The translations under genes were made by a program, and so were the position numbers. The notes below the pieces were generated by a model. The model was not told the DNA's origin. It did no database searches and saw only the letters and a program-made list of their open reading frames with translations. Shown here in pieces: positions 37,714 to 48,404 of a stretch of DNA of 64,000 nucleotides. The first letter of the stretch is position 1. Each line of letters starts with the position of its first letter. This stretch comes from Streptomyces capillispiralis (lineage in GTDB: Bacteria; Actinomycetota; Actinomycetes; Streptomycetales; Streptomycetaceae). The stretch is taken from assembly GCF_007829875.1 (NCBI RefSeq), contig NZ_VIWV01000001.1, positions 1,116,001 to 1,180,000 on the forward strand, given 5' to 3'.

Positions 37714-39549
37714 TCAGCCGTAGACGCCGAACTCGTACAGCGAGTAGCCGTAGCCGGTGCCGCGCGCGGTGCCGTTGACCCGGACGTAGCGGCCGGTGCC
37801 GGTCACGTCGAGGGTGTCGACGCCGCCGTTGCCGTCGGTGACGGTGCGCACGGTCCGCCAGTTCTGTCCGTCGTCGGAGGTCTGGACGGTGTACGCCTTG
37901 GCGTAGGAGGTCTCCCAGTACAGCTGCACGTGCCGGAACGTGGTGCGTGTGCCGAGGTCCACCCGCAGCCACTGGGGATCGCTCCAGTCGCTGGCCCACC
38001 GGGTGTCGGGGTCGCCGTCCACGGCGTTGCCCGCGGGGCAGGGGCAGTCGCCGTAACTCGGCTGGTACGACGAGGCGGTGGCCGGCCTGCCCAGCGCCAC
38101 GTTCGTGCCGTCCACGGCGGGCGGCACGACCCGCGCCGAGAGGGTCTCCACGCCGACGTTGCCCCTGCCGTCCGTGGCCTTGACGTACAGCTTCCACACC
38201 CCGGGCCGGTCGGGTGCGGTGACCCTGAGGCGTCCGCCGCCCAGGTCGGTGTGGGGCAGCGTGGTCAACTGCTTGCTCTGGTCGATGTAGTTGCTGTTCG
38301 CCTGCACCTCGTACGCGATCGGGTCGCCGTCCGGGTCGGTGGCCCGCACGGTGAGCACCAGGTCCTTGCCCGCCTGCACCTGGCCCGCGTCGCCCTCGAC
38401 GCCGAGGCCGGAGAGCACCGGTGGTGTGTTGTCACCGGCGCCGGAGCCGCCGTACGCACGCTTCACGGCGTAGTACGACAGCCGCTTCTGGCCCGCCGGG
38501 AGGAGGTTGAACCAGATGCCGCCGAAGTCGTACTCGGTGCCGTAGTGGAAGAGGGTCGCGCCCAGGGCGACGCCGCGGTGCCCGGTGACGCAGTCCCACG
38601 CCTTGGTGTAGCCCTCGGCCTTGGCCTGGTCGGCGGGCTCCTTCGGTACACCGTTGGCGTCGTCGGGTACCTCCCACTCACCGGCCGGGCCCGACTCGGT
38701 GACGATGTACGGCTTGGTGTAGCCGCCCTGCTCCCAGGCGGCCCGGACGTCGCAGACGGCGTCGTAGGCGTTGACGGCGTACAGGTCGAGGTCGGGGGCG
38801 TTCTTCTTGTAGTAGGGCCAGGCGCCGACCCAGGCGTCGGTGGAGGTGACGGGGTGGCCGGGGTCGACGGCGTGGATCCTCTTCGTCACGTCGTTGACGA
38901 AGGTGGTGTAGGCGTCGCGCTGCCGTTCGAGTTCGTCGCCGCTGTAGCAGTTCTGCAGGCCGAGGACCGACTCGTTGCCCACGTTCCACATCAGGACGCC
39001 CGGGTGGTCCTTGTACTCCTGCACCCAGCGGGGGAACTCGGCGAGCATCCGCTCCTTGTACGCGGTGTCGGTCAGGTAGTTGACGCAGCCGCCGCTGCCG
39101 GGGCCGCCGCCGGGCTGGAGCCAGAAGCCGGCGATGACCTTGACGCCGTGCGCGGCGGCCGAGTCGAGCAGCGGCCTGCTGCTCGCGTCGGTGCCCCAGG
39201 TGCGGATCGTGTTGACGCCCATGGACTTCAGGTCCGGCATGTACCGCTCGGCGTCGGCGGCGGCGGGGCCCCAGGTGAGGCCCTTGATCTGGTAGGGGCT
39301 GCCGTCGACGGTGAGTTGCCAGGAGCCCTGGCTGCCGGTGACCTTCACGGTGCTGCCGGCCGCGGCCGCCTGCGGGGCGGGCAGCGCGGTGAGGGCACCG
39401 GCCGTGAGCAGGCCGGCGGTCAGGGAGGTGGCGAGCCGGCGGGTGGTCGAGGAGGCGGTGGCGAGCCGACGGGTGGTCGAAGAGGCGGTGCGTCTGCCGA
39501 GCGCCGGGGAGGTTCCGGATCCGCTCGTGCGCGGGTGTGGTCGGGTCAT
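37714..39549 (-). CDS. Secreted GH2-like TIM-barrel glycosidase/transglycosylase with CBM32 (F5/8) domain
   Basis: 611 residues. A long basic signal region holds a 10-residue duplicated segment, then a Sec signal ending near AAA. The barrel (about 45-350) has VGNES and VTESGP, the two Glu positions expected for acid/base and nucleophile in clan GH-A enzymes. A linker domain follows, then a C-terminal F5/8 discoidin module (about 470-611) likely to bind carbohydrate. Sequences of this type are grouped with GH2/GH72-like glucanosyl enzymes; beta-1,3-glucan is a likely substrate from context. ATG 39549 follows AAGGA. An IS110-type element sits immediately upstream. Confidence 0.8.
   Translation of the reverse strand: MTRPHPRTSGSGTSPALGRRTASSTTRRLATASSTTRRLATSLTAGLLTAGALTALPAPQAAAAGSTVKVTGSQGSWQLTVDGSPYQIKGLTWGPAAADAERYMPDLKSMGVNTIRTWGTDASSRPLLDSAAAHGVKVIAGFWLQPGGGPGSGGCVNYLTDTAYKERMLAEFPRWVQEYKDHPGVLMWNVGNESVLGLQNCYSGDELERQRDAYTTFVNDVTKRIHAVDPGHPVTSTDAWVGAWPYYKKNAPDLDLYAVNAYDAVCDVRAAWEQGGYTKPYIVTESGPAGEWEVPDDANGVPKEPADQAKAEGYTKAWDCVTGHRGVALGATLFHYGTEYDFGGIWFNLLPAGQKRLSYYAVKRAYGGSGAGDNTPPVLSGLGVEGDAGQVQAGKDLVLTVRATDPDGDPIAYEVQANSNYIDQSKQLTTLPHTDLGGGRLRVTAPDRPGVWKLYVKATDGRGNVGVETLSARVVPPAVDGTNVALGRPATASSYQPSYGDCPCPAGNAVDGDPDTRWASDWSDPQWLRVDLGTRTTFRHVQLYWETSYAKAYTVQTSDDGQNWRTVRTVTDGNGGVDTLDVTGTGRYVRVNGTARGTGYGYSLYEFGVYG
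39428..39487. repeat. Two 30-bp tandem copies within a signal-peptide coding region
   Basis: Units at 39428-39457 and 39458-39487 differ at two positions and keep the reading frame. They duplicate about ten residues (TTRRLATASS-like) of the basic N-terminal region of the GH2-like enzyme, lengthening its signal peptide. Confidence 0.8.
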
Positions 39550-39571
39550 GGGGGTCCTTAAGAATGTTGGG

Positions 39572-39651
39572 CGGTCCGGGAGGACCGGGTGTGGCTGATG
39601 GGGTGTTTGCCGTTGATGGCTCCCGGAGAATGGCCGCCCGGTCCTCCGGGA
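39572..39651. other. Paired hairpin-forming sequences upstream of IS110-type transposase
   Basis: CGGTCCGGGAGGACCG at 39572-39587 is itself a hairpin and is also nearly complementary to CCCGGTCCTCCGGGA at 39637-39651, so the region can fold as two alternative structures. It may be a terminator-like element or part of a structured RNA in the left flank of the IS element. Confidence 0.35.
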
Positions 39652-39665
39652 CGCTCCGACTGCTG

Positions 39666-40976
39666 ATTGAGAACTGCGGGCATCGCTGGTTAAGGACCTG
39701 TCGGCGGAGTGTTCCCCGGGCCACAGAAGTGCTGGTCACGGTGGAACGGAGCGACGGGCTTGAGCAGGGCTCACGCGCGGATATGGGTCGGCATCGACGC
39801 AGGCAAGGGGCATCACTGGGCGGTGGCGGTGAACGCCGACGGTGAGACACTGTTCTCGACGAAGGTGCTCAACGATGAGGCCCAGATCCTGACGCTGATC
39901 GACACGGCCCGGGAGAAGGCCGACGAGGTGCGGTGGGCGGTGGACATCTCCGGCCGTGCCTCCGCCCTGCTGCTGGCCCTGCTGATCGCGCACGGTCAGC
40001 AGGTGGTCTACGTGCCCGGTCGCACTGTCAACCGGATGACCGGCGCCTACCGCGGTGAGGGCAAGACCGACGCCAAGGACGCCCTGGTCATCGCCGACCA
40101 GGCCCGCATGCGCCGGGACTTCGCCCCGATCGGGACTCCGCCAGAGCTGGTTTCCACACTGCAGCTGCTGACCGGCTACCGGCGGGACCTGATCGCCGAC
40201 CGGGTCCGGCTCATCAACCGGCTGCGCGACCTGCTGGTCGGCATCTGCCCGGCCCTGGAGCGGGCATTCGACTACTCCGCCTCCAAGGGCCCGGTCGTCA
40301 TGCTCACCGAGTACCAGACCCCGGCCGCCCTGCGGCGGATCGGCGTCAAGCGGCTGACCACCTGGCTGGAACGACGCAAGGTCCGCAGTGCCGACACCGT
40401 CGCGGCCAAGGCCGTCGAGGCCGCCCAGTCCCAGACCACCGCCCTGCCCGGCGAGGCCCGGGCCGCCAAGCTGGTGCGCGACCTGGCCCACCAGCTCCTG
40501 GCCCTGGACGAACGGATCAAGGACAACGACCAGGAGATCCGCGAGACCTTCCGCACCGACGACCGCGCCGAGATCATCGAGTCCCTGCCCGGCATGGGCC
40601 CGATCCTGGGTGCCGAGTTCGTCGCAATCGTCGGGGACCTCTCCGGCTACCGCGACGCCGGACGCCTGGCCTCGCACGCCGGCCTGGCGCCGGTGCCTCG
40701 CGACTCCGGCCGCCGCACCGGCAACTACCACCGGCCCAAACGCTACAACCGGCGCCTGCGCTGGCTGTTCTACATGTCCGCGCAGTCCGCGATGATGCGA
40801 CCGGGACCTTCGAGGGACTACTACCTCAAGAAACGCGCCGAGGGCCTGATCCACACGCAGGCATTGCTCGCACTCGCCCGCCGACGGGTCAACGTGCTGT
40901 GGGCGATGCTGCGTGACAAGAGGCTGTTCACCTCCGTCCCGCCAGTCACGCAGGCGGCTTGACACGATCATTGAGA
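39666..40976 (+). mobile_element. IS110-family insertion element (boundaries tentative)
   Basis: The transposase gene is flanked by ATTGAGA at 39666-39672 and 40970-40976, the only short matching motif close to both gene ends. IS110 elements usually lack terminal inverted repeats and use matching core sequences, so these could mark the junctions, giving about 1.3 kb. The element separates the GH2-like operon from the DUF1996 gene and runs against their direction. Boundaries need comparison with an empty site. Confidence 0.6.
39760..40962 (+). CDS. IS110-family transposase (DEDD recombinase)
   Basis: About 400 residues from TTG 39760, which has GGAG eight bases upstream; a GTG at 39709 is an alternative. 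The RuvC-like DEDD domain shows WVGIDAGKGHHW at the start, an internal DISG, and KTDAKDA. The C-terminal Tnp domain has LPGMGPILGAEFVAIVGDL and the HAGLAPVPRDSG block with the catalytic-type Ser. All motifs look intact, so the element could be active. IS110 enzymes use an RNA-guided mechanism in which a bridge RNA is made from a non-coding end of the element. Confidence 0.92.
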   Translation: MSRAHARIWVGIDAGKGHHWAVAVNADGETLFSTKVLNDEAQILTLIDTAREKADEVRWAVDISGRASALLLALLIAHGQQVVYVPGRTVNRMTGAYRGEGKTDAKDALVIADQARMRRDFAPIGTPPELVSTLQLLTGYRRDLIADRVRLINRLRDLLVGICPALERAFDYSASKGPVVMLTEYQTPAALRRIGVKRLTTWLERRKVRSADTVAAKAVEAAQSQTTALPGEARAAKLVRDLAHQLLALDERIKDNDQEIRETFRTDDRAEIIESLPGMGPILGAEFVAIVGDLSGYRDAGRLASHAGLAPVPRDSGRRTGNYHRPKRYNRRLRWLFYMSAQSAMMRPGPSRDYYLKKRAEGLIHTQALLALARRRVNVLWAMLRDKRLFTSVPPVTQAA

Positions 40977-40995
40977 TTCTCCGGGGGTGGGGGGT

Positions 40996-41029
40996 GGCCC
41001 GGCCGGCGTGGGGCGAGGACGGCCGGGCC
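40996..41029. terminator. Hairpin between IS110 element and DUF1996 gene
   Basis: A perfect 10-bp GC stem (GGCCCGGCCG with CGGCCGGGCC, 14-nt loop) lies between the convergent ends of the transposase gene and the DUF1996 gene and could terminate both. Confidence 0.55.
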
Positions 41030-41040
41030 TCTCGGTGGTC

Positions 41041-41080
41041 GGTGACTGGTGGCCGGTGACTGGTGGCCGGTGGTCGGTGG
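41041..41080. repeat. 14-bp tandem repeat (GGTGACTGGTGGCC, about 2.5 copies)
   Basis: Two exact units at 41041-41054 and 41055-41068 and a degenerate third end just before the DUF1996 stop codon. No role is evident. Confidence 0.7.
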
Positions 41081-41092
41081 GGCATGGGCGGG

Positions 41093-42165
41093 TCAGGGCA
41101 GTTCGTAGTCCTCGTTCAGGGCCGCCCCGGCCTCCGGGTGGGTCTCGTCGTAGCCGCGCGCGTTGCACTGCAGACCGCCGACGACGCAGTGGTCGACGAG
41201 GGCCTTCAGGGTGGGCTCGTCCCAGGCGTTGAAGAAGTCGTAGTGGAACGAGTAGCCGGGCCCGCTGGACAGCCGGACCCGGGACAGGTCGCCGTTGACC
41301 GGAAAGGCCATCTTGAACTCGATCATCGGCAGGGCGACCGGGTGACTGGCCGGGCAGATGTCGTTGTTGGTGCCGGGGTTGACCACCGGGTAGGCCATGT
41401 GACTCTGGTGGTCGGGCGTGTCCAGGTAGCGCCCGTCCCAGCAACTGGGCGCCTGGAAACGGATGTTGACCTGGACGTCCTGGCGGTCCGGGCAGTCGGC
41501 CGGGAAGTCGACGTTGAAAAGCTGTCACCGCACTCCCAGCCCTCGACGAAGCCCGGGTGGTCGCGGAACTGCCGGGCGCTCTGCAGGGGGCTGCCGACGA
41601 CGTACCGCAGCCCCTTGGGGAAGGGCCGCACGCTCGTGTAGTCGGTGACGCCCGCCTTGTAGTAGATGACCTGCGGGCCCACCGGCAGCACCGGTGTGTC
41701 GCCGTCGTACATGGTCGGCATCCAGTACGCCGACCGGTCGCCGGGGGCGAGGCAGGTGGTGGTGCCGGCGGCGAGCGACGCCGTGGTGCTGTGCGCTTCG
41801 GTCGTGGTGTTGCCCATGAAGGTGTGGTCGTGCGACCTGCCCGGCTGCCGCGGGTAGACGATCGGGTCGTCGGGCGCGGTGTGGGTGACCGAGCAGTTGG
41901 CCTGGAACTCGTGGAAGTAGCGGCGCGGGGGTTCCTTCGTGGACGGGGTGACGCCGGTGACCGGCGGGTTCGCGGGGATGTAGCCGTCGCCGTCGGGATC
42001 CTCGGGCGAGGCGGCGGCCGAGGCCGCCATGGTGTGCCCGGCGTGCGCCGCCGGGGCTGCGGCGCCGGGGTCGGCGCTCGCCGCGACGGTGCCGACGCCG
42101 ATCGAGGTCAGCAGTAACGCGGTCGCGACGAGGGTGCCGGACAGAACTCTTGATCTCCGTGGCAT
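41093..42165 (-). pseudogene. DUF1996-family secreted protein, frameshifted
   Basis: The N-terminal frame (ATG 42165, with a perfect AGGAGG site) encodes a Sec signal and the DUF1996 core up to GFVEGWECGDS. At about 41517-41520 the frame breaks: the continuation (FNVDFPADCPDRQ, then MAYPVVNPGTNNDICP... ending DYELP at 41093) lies in another frame. One base appears to be missing, because inserting one restores the family sequence. DUF1996 proteins are secreted, His/Asp-rich at HDHTFMG, and are often found with glucan-degrading enzymes; function unknown. The upstream LacI operator ties it to the glucan regulon. It is either truly broken or a sequencing error. Confidence 0.82.
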
Positions 42166-42196
42166 GGAGACCTCCTGAGGGGGTCGGGAACATCTC

Positions 42197-42210
42197 GGAG
42201 AGCGCTCTCC
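42197..42210. promoter_or_regulatory. LacI-type operator of DUF1996 gene
   Basis: GGAGAGCGCTCTCC is a perfect 14-bp palindrome 32 bp upstream of the DUF1996 start. On the minus strand a TTGACA box at 42249-42244 lies about 45 nt before the operator centre, the same geometry as at the GH81 gene. Confidence 0.72.
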
Positions 42211-42324
42211 CGTGTTCGGAGTGTTGAGCGCCGCACGGGAAGGTGTCAAGGGATCCGGCACGAGGAGCAACGGGCCGCACGGTCACACTTGTTGAAGGCG
42301 GCGCAGGTGGGACTGTCGTAACTC

Positions 42325-42374
42325 TTGACGTGTCCCGCACACGGATGAAGCATGCACTTCCAGAGAGCGCTCCC
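42325..42374 (+). promoter_or_regulatory. Promoter and LacI-type operator of beta-helix enzyme gene
   Basis: TTGACG at 42325-42330 is a likely -35 box. GAGAGCGCTCCC at 42363-42374 keeps the operator core with one broken pair; its centre is about 44 nt from the -35 start. It stands 46 bp before the gene start. Confidence 0.6.
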
Positions 42375-42419
42375 CCACCCCCACTGCGTTCATGTTCCGA
42401 ACAAGGAGAGAGCCGCCGC

Positions 42420-44219
<1,800 letters not shown>

Positions 44220-44284
44220 TCCCGGTGCCGGGGGCACGCGCCGACCGACGCCGGCGGTTCGGAGCGTGCCCGCGCGGCACCGGT

Positions 44285-44318
44285 GGCGGCCCCTCCCGGG
44301 TGTGCGGGAGGGGCCGCC
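44285..44318. terminator. Bidirectional terminator
   Basis: A perfect 14-bp stem (GGCGGCCCCTCCCG with its complement at 44305-44318) lies between the convergent stops at 44219 and 44326. Confidence 0.75.
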
Positions 44319-44325
44319 GTCCCCG

Positions 44326-46374
44326 TCACCGGACGGGCGACGCGACCGGCGCCGGGGCGTACCCGGTGGGCCGGGTGGTGAAGGTGCCGCGGCCCTGGGT
44401 GCGGCTGCGCAACCGGGTCGCGTAGCCGAACAGTTCGGCCAGCGGCACGGTCGCGGTGACGACCGCCGCGCCCGCCCGGGTGACCGAGCCGCTCACCCGG
44501 CCGCGCCGCGCGGCCAGGTCGCCGAGCACGCCGCCCACCGCGTCCTCGGGCACGGTGACCGTGACCTCGGCGACCGGCTCCAGCAGCACCAGCGCGCAGG
44601 CCCGCAGGGCGTCCCGCAGTCCGAACCGGCCGGCGGTGCGGAAGGCGGTGTCCGAGGAGTCCTTCACATGCGTCGACCCGTCGGTGAGCGTGACCCGCAG
44701 CCCGGTCACCGGGTGCCCGCCCAGGGGTCCCCCGGCCAGGGCGTCCCGGCAGCCGGCCTCGACCGCGCGGACGTACTCCTGCGGCACGCGCCCGCCGACG
44801 ACCGCCGAGCGGAACTCGAACCCGGACTCCGGTGACGCGAGCGGTTCGACGTCGAGCACGACATGGGCGAACTGGCCCGCCCCGCCGTCCTGTTTGACGT
44901 GCCGGTACACGAAGCCGGACACACCGCGGCCGACGGTCTCCCGGTGACTGACCCGCGGCCGGCCGACGTTGACGCCCAGCGCGTGCTCACGGCGGATCTT
45001 CTCCACCGCGACCTCCAGGTGCAGCTCGCCCATGCCGGACAACACGGTCTGGCCGGTCTCGGTGTCGGTGCGCACGACCAGCGAGGGGTCCTCCTCGACG
45101 AGCCGTGCGAGCGCCGACGCCAGCCGCCCGGTGTCGGTGCCCTTCAGCGCCTCGACCGCGACGGAGACGACCGGTTCGGCGACGCCGGGGGGCTCCAGGA
45201 GCAGCGGGGCGTCCGGCGCGCACAGGGTGGCGCCGGCGCGGACGGACTTCAGTCCGACCACGGCGACGATGTCCCCGGCCACCGCACGGTCGAGCTGGGC
45301 GTGCCGGTCGGCGCGCACCCGCAGGACGCGGCCGACGCGCTCGGCGCGGTGTGCGGTCGCGTCCCACACGGTGTCTCCCTTCCCGATCGTCCCGGAGTAG
45401 ACGCGGAGGTAGGTCAGGCGCCCGGTCGAGGTGGCGTTCACCTTGAACGCGAGCGCGGTCAGGGGTGCCGCCGGGTCGGCGGCCCGTTCCCGCTCGGTGC
45501 CGTCGTCGTGCGTGCCGCGCACCGGCGGCACGTCGAGCGGCGACGGCAGGTAGGCGAGTACGGCGTCCAGCAGCGGTTCGATGCCGCGGTTGCGGTAGGC
45601 GGAGCCGCACAGGACGACGACGGCGTCACCGTCGCGGGTCAGGTCCCGCAGGGCCGGGCCGAGCGTGGCGTCGCTGAGCGAGCCGGTGTCGCAGAACTCC
45701 TCCAGGGCGCCCGGATGCAGTTCGGCGACGGCCTCCTCCAGCAGTCGGCGCCGCCGGTCCGCCTCCTCGCGCAGGCCGTCCGGCACCGGTGCCGGGCCGG
45801 CGGCCTCCCCTTCGTCGGTCCAGGTCAGCGCGCGCATGCGCACCAGGTCGACGACACCGGTGAAGGTGTCCTCCGCCCCGATCGGCAGCTGCACGGCCAG
45901 CGGCGCGGGGTGCAGCCGCTCCCGGACGGAGGCGACGGCGGCGTCCAGGTCGGCGCCGGCCCGGTCCATCTTGTTGACGAACGCGATGCGCGGTACGCCG
46001 TGCCGGTCGGCCTGCCGCCACACCGACTCGCTCTGCGGTTCCACGCCGGCGACCGCGTCGAACACGGCGACGGCGCCGTCGAGGACGCGCAGGGAGCGCT
46101 CCACCTCGTCGGCGAAGTCGACGTGGCCCGGGGTGTCGATGAGGTTGATCCGGTGGCCGTCCCAGGCGCAGCTGACGGCGGCGGCGAAGATGGTGATGCC
46201 CCGGTCGCGTTCCTGCGGGTCGTAGTCGGTGACGGTGGTGCCGTCGTGGACCTCGCCGCGCTTGTGGGTGGTGCCGGTGGCGTACAGGATCCGCTCGGTG
46301 ACGGTGGTCTTGCCGGCGTCGACGTGGGCGAGGATGCCGAGGTTGCGGACGGCGGCAAGGGGGTTGGTGCGCAT
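44326..46374 (-). CDS. EF-G-like translational GTPase (paralogue)
   Basis: 682 residues with all GTPase motifs: AHVDAGKTT (G1), ERDRGITI (G2), DTPGH (G3), NKMD (G4). The later domains II-V have EF-G order, including [22 protein letters not shown] of domain IV. It is shorter than a housekeeping EF-G (about 700) and is not next to rpsL/rpsG/tuf, so it is an accessory paralogue like the second EF-G known in Streptomyces. It could support ribosome recycling or translocation under stress; a TetM-like ribosome protection role is less likely from domain IV. The ATG at 46374 is used. Confidence 0.85.
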   Translation of the reverse strand: MRTNPLAAVRNLGILAHVDAGKTTVTERILYATGTTHKRGEVHDGTTVTDYDPQERDRGITIFAAAVSCAWDGHRINLIDTPGHVDFADEVERSLRVLDGAVAVFDAVAGVEPQSESVWRQADRHGVPRIAFVNKMDRAGADLDAAVASVRERLHPAPLAVQLPIGAEDTFTGVVDLVRMRALTWTDEGEAAGPAPVPDGLREEADRRRRLLEEAVAELHPGALEEFCDTGSLSDATLGPALRDLTRDGDAVVVLCGSAYRNRGIEPLLDAVLAYLPSPLDVPPVRGTHDDGTERERAADPAAPLTALAFKVNATSTGRLTYLRVYSGTIGKGDTVWDATAHRAERVGRVLRVRADRHAQLDRAVAGDIVAVVGLKSVRAGATLCAPDAPLLLEPPGVAEPVVSVAVEALKGTDTGRLASALARLVEEDPSLVVRTDTETGQTVLSGMGELHLEVAVEKIRREHALGVNVGRPRVSHRETVGRGVSGFVYRHVKQDGGAGQFAHVVLDVEPLASPESGFEFRSAVVGGRVPQEYVRAVEAGCRDALAGGPLGGHPVTGLRVTLTDGSTHVKDSSDTAFRTAGRFGLRDALRACALVLLEPVAEVTVTVPEDAVGGVLGDLAARRGRVSGSVTRAGAAVVTATVPLAELFGYATRLRSRTQGRGTFTTRPTGYAPAPVASPVR

Positions 46375-46852
46375 GGCCCGTGGCCTTTCGGATGATCCGG
46401 GAAAGGGCGGCGCGATTGTTCCGGCGCACGGCGGCGCACGCCCCTGGACGGCAGGGGGTGCGGGTTCAGACGTGCGTCACGGATTCCGGTGCCGGCCGCG
46501 CAGCGGGCGCCGGACGGCCGGAGACACCAGGATCACCACGGACCGGCGGGACCGGGAACGGGGAGCGGCGACGACGGCGCGAGCACGCACGGCCGGACTC
46601 CCCTCACTGGTCATGGGCGCACCGCCCGGTGGTGGGCGGTGCCTGCCCGGCGAGTGTAGGGAGGGGCGGGAAGGCCCGGCCACCCCTTTTCGGCGTCTCA
46701 CATACCGGTATGGCGTTCCTGATAATTGAGATGTCTGAGATCTTTGGGTGACCCGCACCGTGCACGCGCCCCTCCCGTGCGGGGGACGCGTGGCGTCGTG
46801 CGGGCCGTCGGCGCACGCCTCCGACGGCCGTTCTACCCGGAAAGACCGTGAA
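46375..46852. other. 478-bp divergent intergenic region
   Basis: It separates the EF-G-like gene and the transporter gene, so it contains both promoters. An A/T-rich island with ATAATTGAGATG at about 46720-46735 is the only obvious low-GC patch. No riboswitch, tRNA or clear operator was recognised. Confidence 0.4.
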
Positions 46853-48265
46853 ATGCCCGCACCCACCACCAGTCCGGCCCCGGCCCCCGTCAACTCGCGG
46901 TCCCGCGTCCTCATCGCGAGCCTCATCGGCACGACGATCGAGTTCTACGACTTCTACATCTACGCGACCGCCGCCGTCCTGGTCTTCCCCACGCTCTTCT
47001 TCCCGAGCAGCGACCCGACCACGGCGCTGCTGTCGTCGTTCGCGGTGTTCGGCGCCGCGATGGTCGCCCGCCCGATCGGCGCCGTGGTCTTCGGACACCT
47101 CGGCGACCGGCTCGGACGCAAGGGAACGCTGGTGGCCTCGCTCCTCACCATGGGCATCGCCACCTTCCTGATCGGTGTGCTGCCCACCTACGAGCAGGCC
47201 GGCTGGATCGCCACCGCGCTGCTGGTGCTGATGCGGCTCGCGCAGGGCTTCGCCCTCGGCGGTGAGTGGAGCGGCGCCGCCCTGATCGCCACCGAGAACG
47301 CCCCGCGCGGCAAGCGCGCCCTCTACGGCACCTTCCCGCAGCTGGGCGCACCGCTCGGCTTCATCATCGGCAACGGCCTCTTCCTGATCATCGGCGCGCT
47401 GCTGCCGTCCGCGGCGGGCGCCGACCCGTCGCAGCCCTCGGAGGCCTTCCTGACGTGGGGCTGGCGCGTGCCGTTCCTGTTCTCCGCGGTGATGGTCGCG
47501 ATCGGCCTGTGGGTGCGGATGCGGCTCGTGGAGTCGACGGTCTTCGCCAGGACCCGGGAGGCTGGTCTGGTGCGGAAGCTGCCGCTGGCCACCGTCTTCC
47601 GCAACCACTGGAAGCAGCTGGTCCTGGGCACCTTCTTCATGCTGGCGACGTACGTGCTCTTCTACCTGATGACCACGTTCTCGCTGAGCTACGGCCGCAC
47701 GCCCGAGGACGCCGCCGTGCCCGGCCTCGGCTACAGCTACACCACCTTCGTCCTGATGATGATCTTCGGTGTGCTGTTCTTCGCCGTGTTCACGCTGGTC
47801 TCCGGCCCGCTCGCCGACAAGTACGGCCGGCGCGGCACGCTGATCCTGGTCACCGCCGGCATCCTGGTCTTCGGTCTGGCGTGGGTGCCGCTGATCGGCC
47901 TGGGCACGCTGGGCGTGGTGCTGTGGCTGGTGCTGGGCTTCACGCTGATGGGCATGACGTTCGGCCCGATGGGCGCGCTGCTGCCGGAGCTGTTCCCGAC
48001 GAGCGTGCGCTACACGGGCTCCGGCATCTCGTACAACGTCAGCTCGATCCTCGGCGCGGCGGTCGCCCCGTTCATAGCGGTGGCCCTGTGGGAGGCCGGC
48101 GACGGCTCGCCGTGGCTGGTCGGCGTCTACCTGTCGGCGATGGCACTGCTGACGCTGGTCGCGCTACTCCTCGGCAAGGAGACGAAGGACGTGACGCTCG
48201 ACGAGGGCGAGGCCCCCACCGCCCCCGCCCTGGACGAGGACCGCGCCGCCACCGCGTCCTCCTGA
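46853..48265 (+). CDS. MFS transporter, metabolite:H+ symporter (MHS) type
   Basis: 470 residues with 12 predicted membrane helices. The start IGTTIEFYDFYIY, with its charged first helix, and the loop GHLGDRLGRKGTL (motif A) are typical of the MHS family (ShiA/ProP/KgtP-like), importing organic acids or osmolytes with protons. The substrate cannot be assigned. ATG 46853 is chosen because the conserved N-terminus starts there; the ribosome site is weak (GGAAAGACC). It is followed by a 13-bp-stem terminator. Confidence 0.88.
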   Translation: MPAPTTSPAPAPVNSRSRVLIASLIGTTIEFYDFYIYATAAVLVFPTLFFPSSDPTTALLSSFAVFGAAMVARPIGAVVFGHLGDRLGRKGTLVASLLTMGIATFLIGVLPTYEQAGWIATALLVLMRLAQGFALGGEWSGAALIATENAPRGKRALYGTFPQLGAPLGFIIGNGLFLIIGALLPSAAGADPSQPSEAFLTWGWRVPFLFSAVMVAIGLWVRMRLVESTVFARTREAGLVRKLPLATVFRNHWKQLVLGTFFMLATYVLFYLMTTFSLSYGRTPEDAAVPGLGYSYTTFVLMMIFGVLFFAVFTLVSGPLADKYGRRGTLILVTAGILVFGLAWVPLIGLGTLGVVLWLVLGFTLMGMTFGPMGALLPELFPTSVRYTGSGISYNVSSILGAAVAPFIAVALWEAGDGSPWLVGVYLSAMALLTLVALLLGKETKDVTLDEGEAPTAPALDEDRAATASS

Positions 48266-48276
48266 AACGGCATCCC

Positions 48277-48321
48277 GCCGCGGCCCCCTTCATCCCCGCG
48301 GGAGAGGCAGGGGGCCGCGGC
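48277..48321 (+). terminator. Terminator of MHS transporter gene
   Basis: A perfect 13-bp stem (48277-48289 with 48309-48321) with a 19-nt loop starts 11 bases after the stop codon. Confidence 0.65.
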
Positions 48322-48404
48322 GCGTTCCGCCGCCCCGGGATCAGCCTGCCCCGGGATTCCGGAACGCCGGTGGGCGGTCGGCGTCGCGGGGGAGGATGGT
48401 CGTC

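Noticed and set aside
39553..39698. 8-bp inverted repeat GGTCCTTA/TAAGGACC as IS terminal repeats
   Set aside because: Both copies lie on the same side of the transposase gene, so they cannot bound the element.
44326..46374. TetM/OtrA-type ribosomal protection protein
   Set aside because: Domain IV and overall order look like EF-G, and no drug-resistance or biosynthetic genes are nearby.
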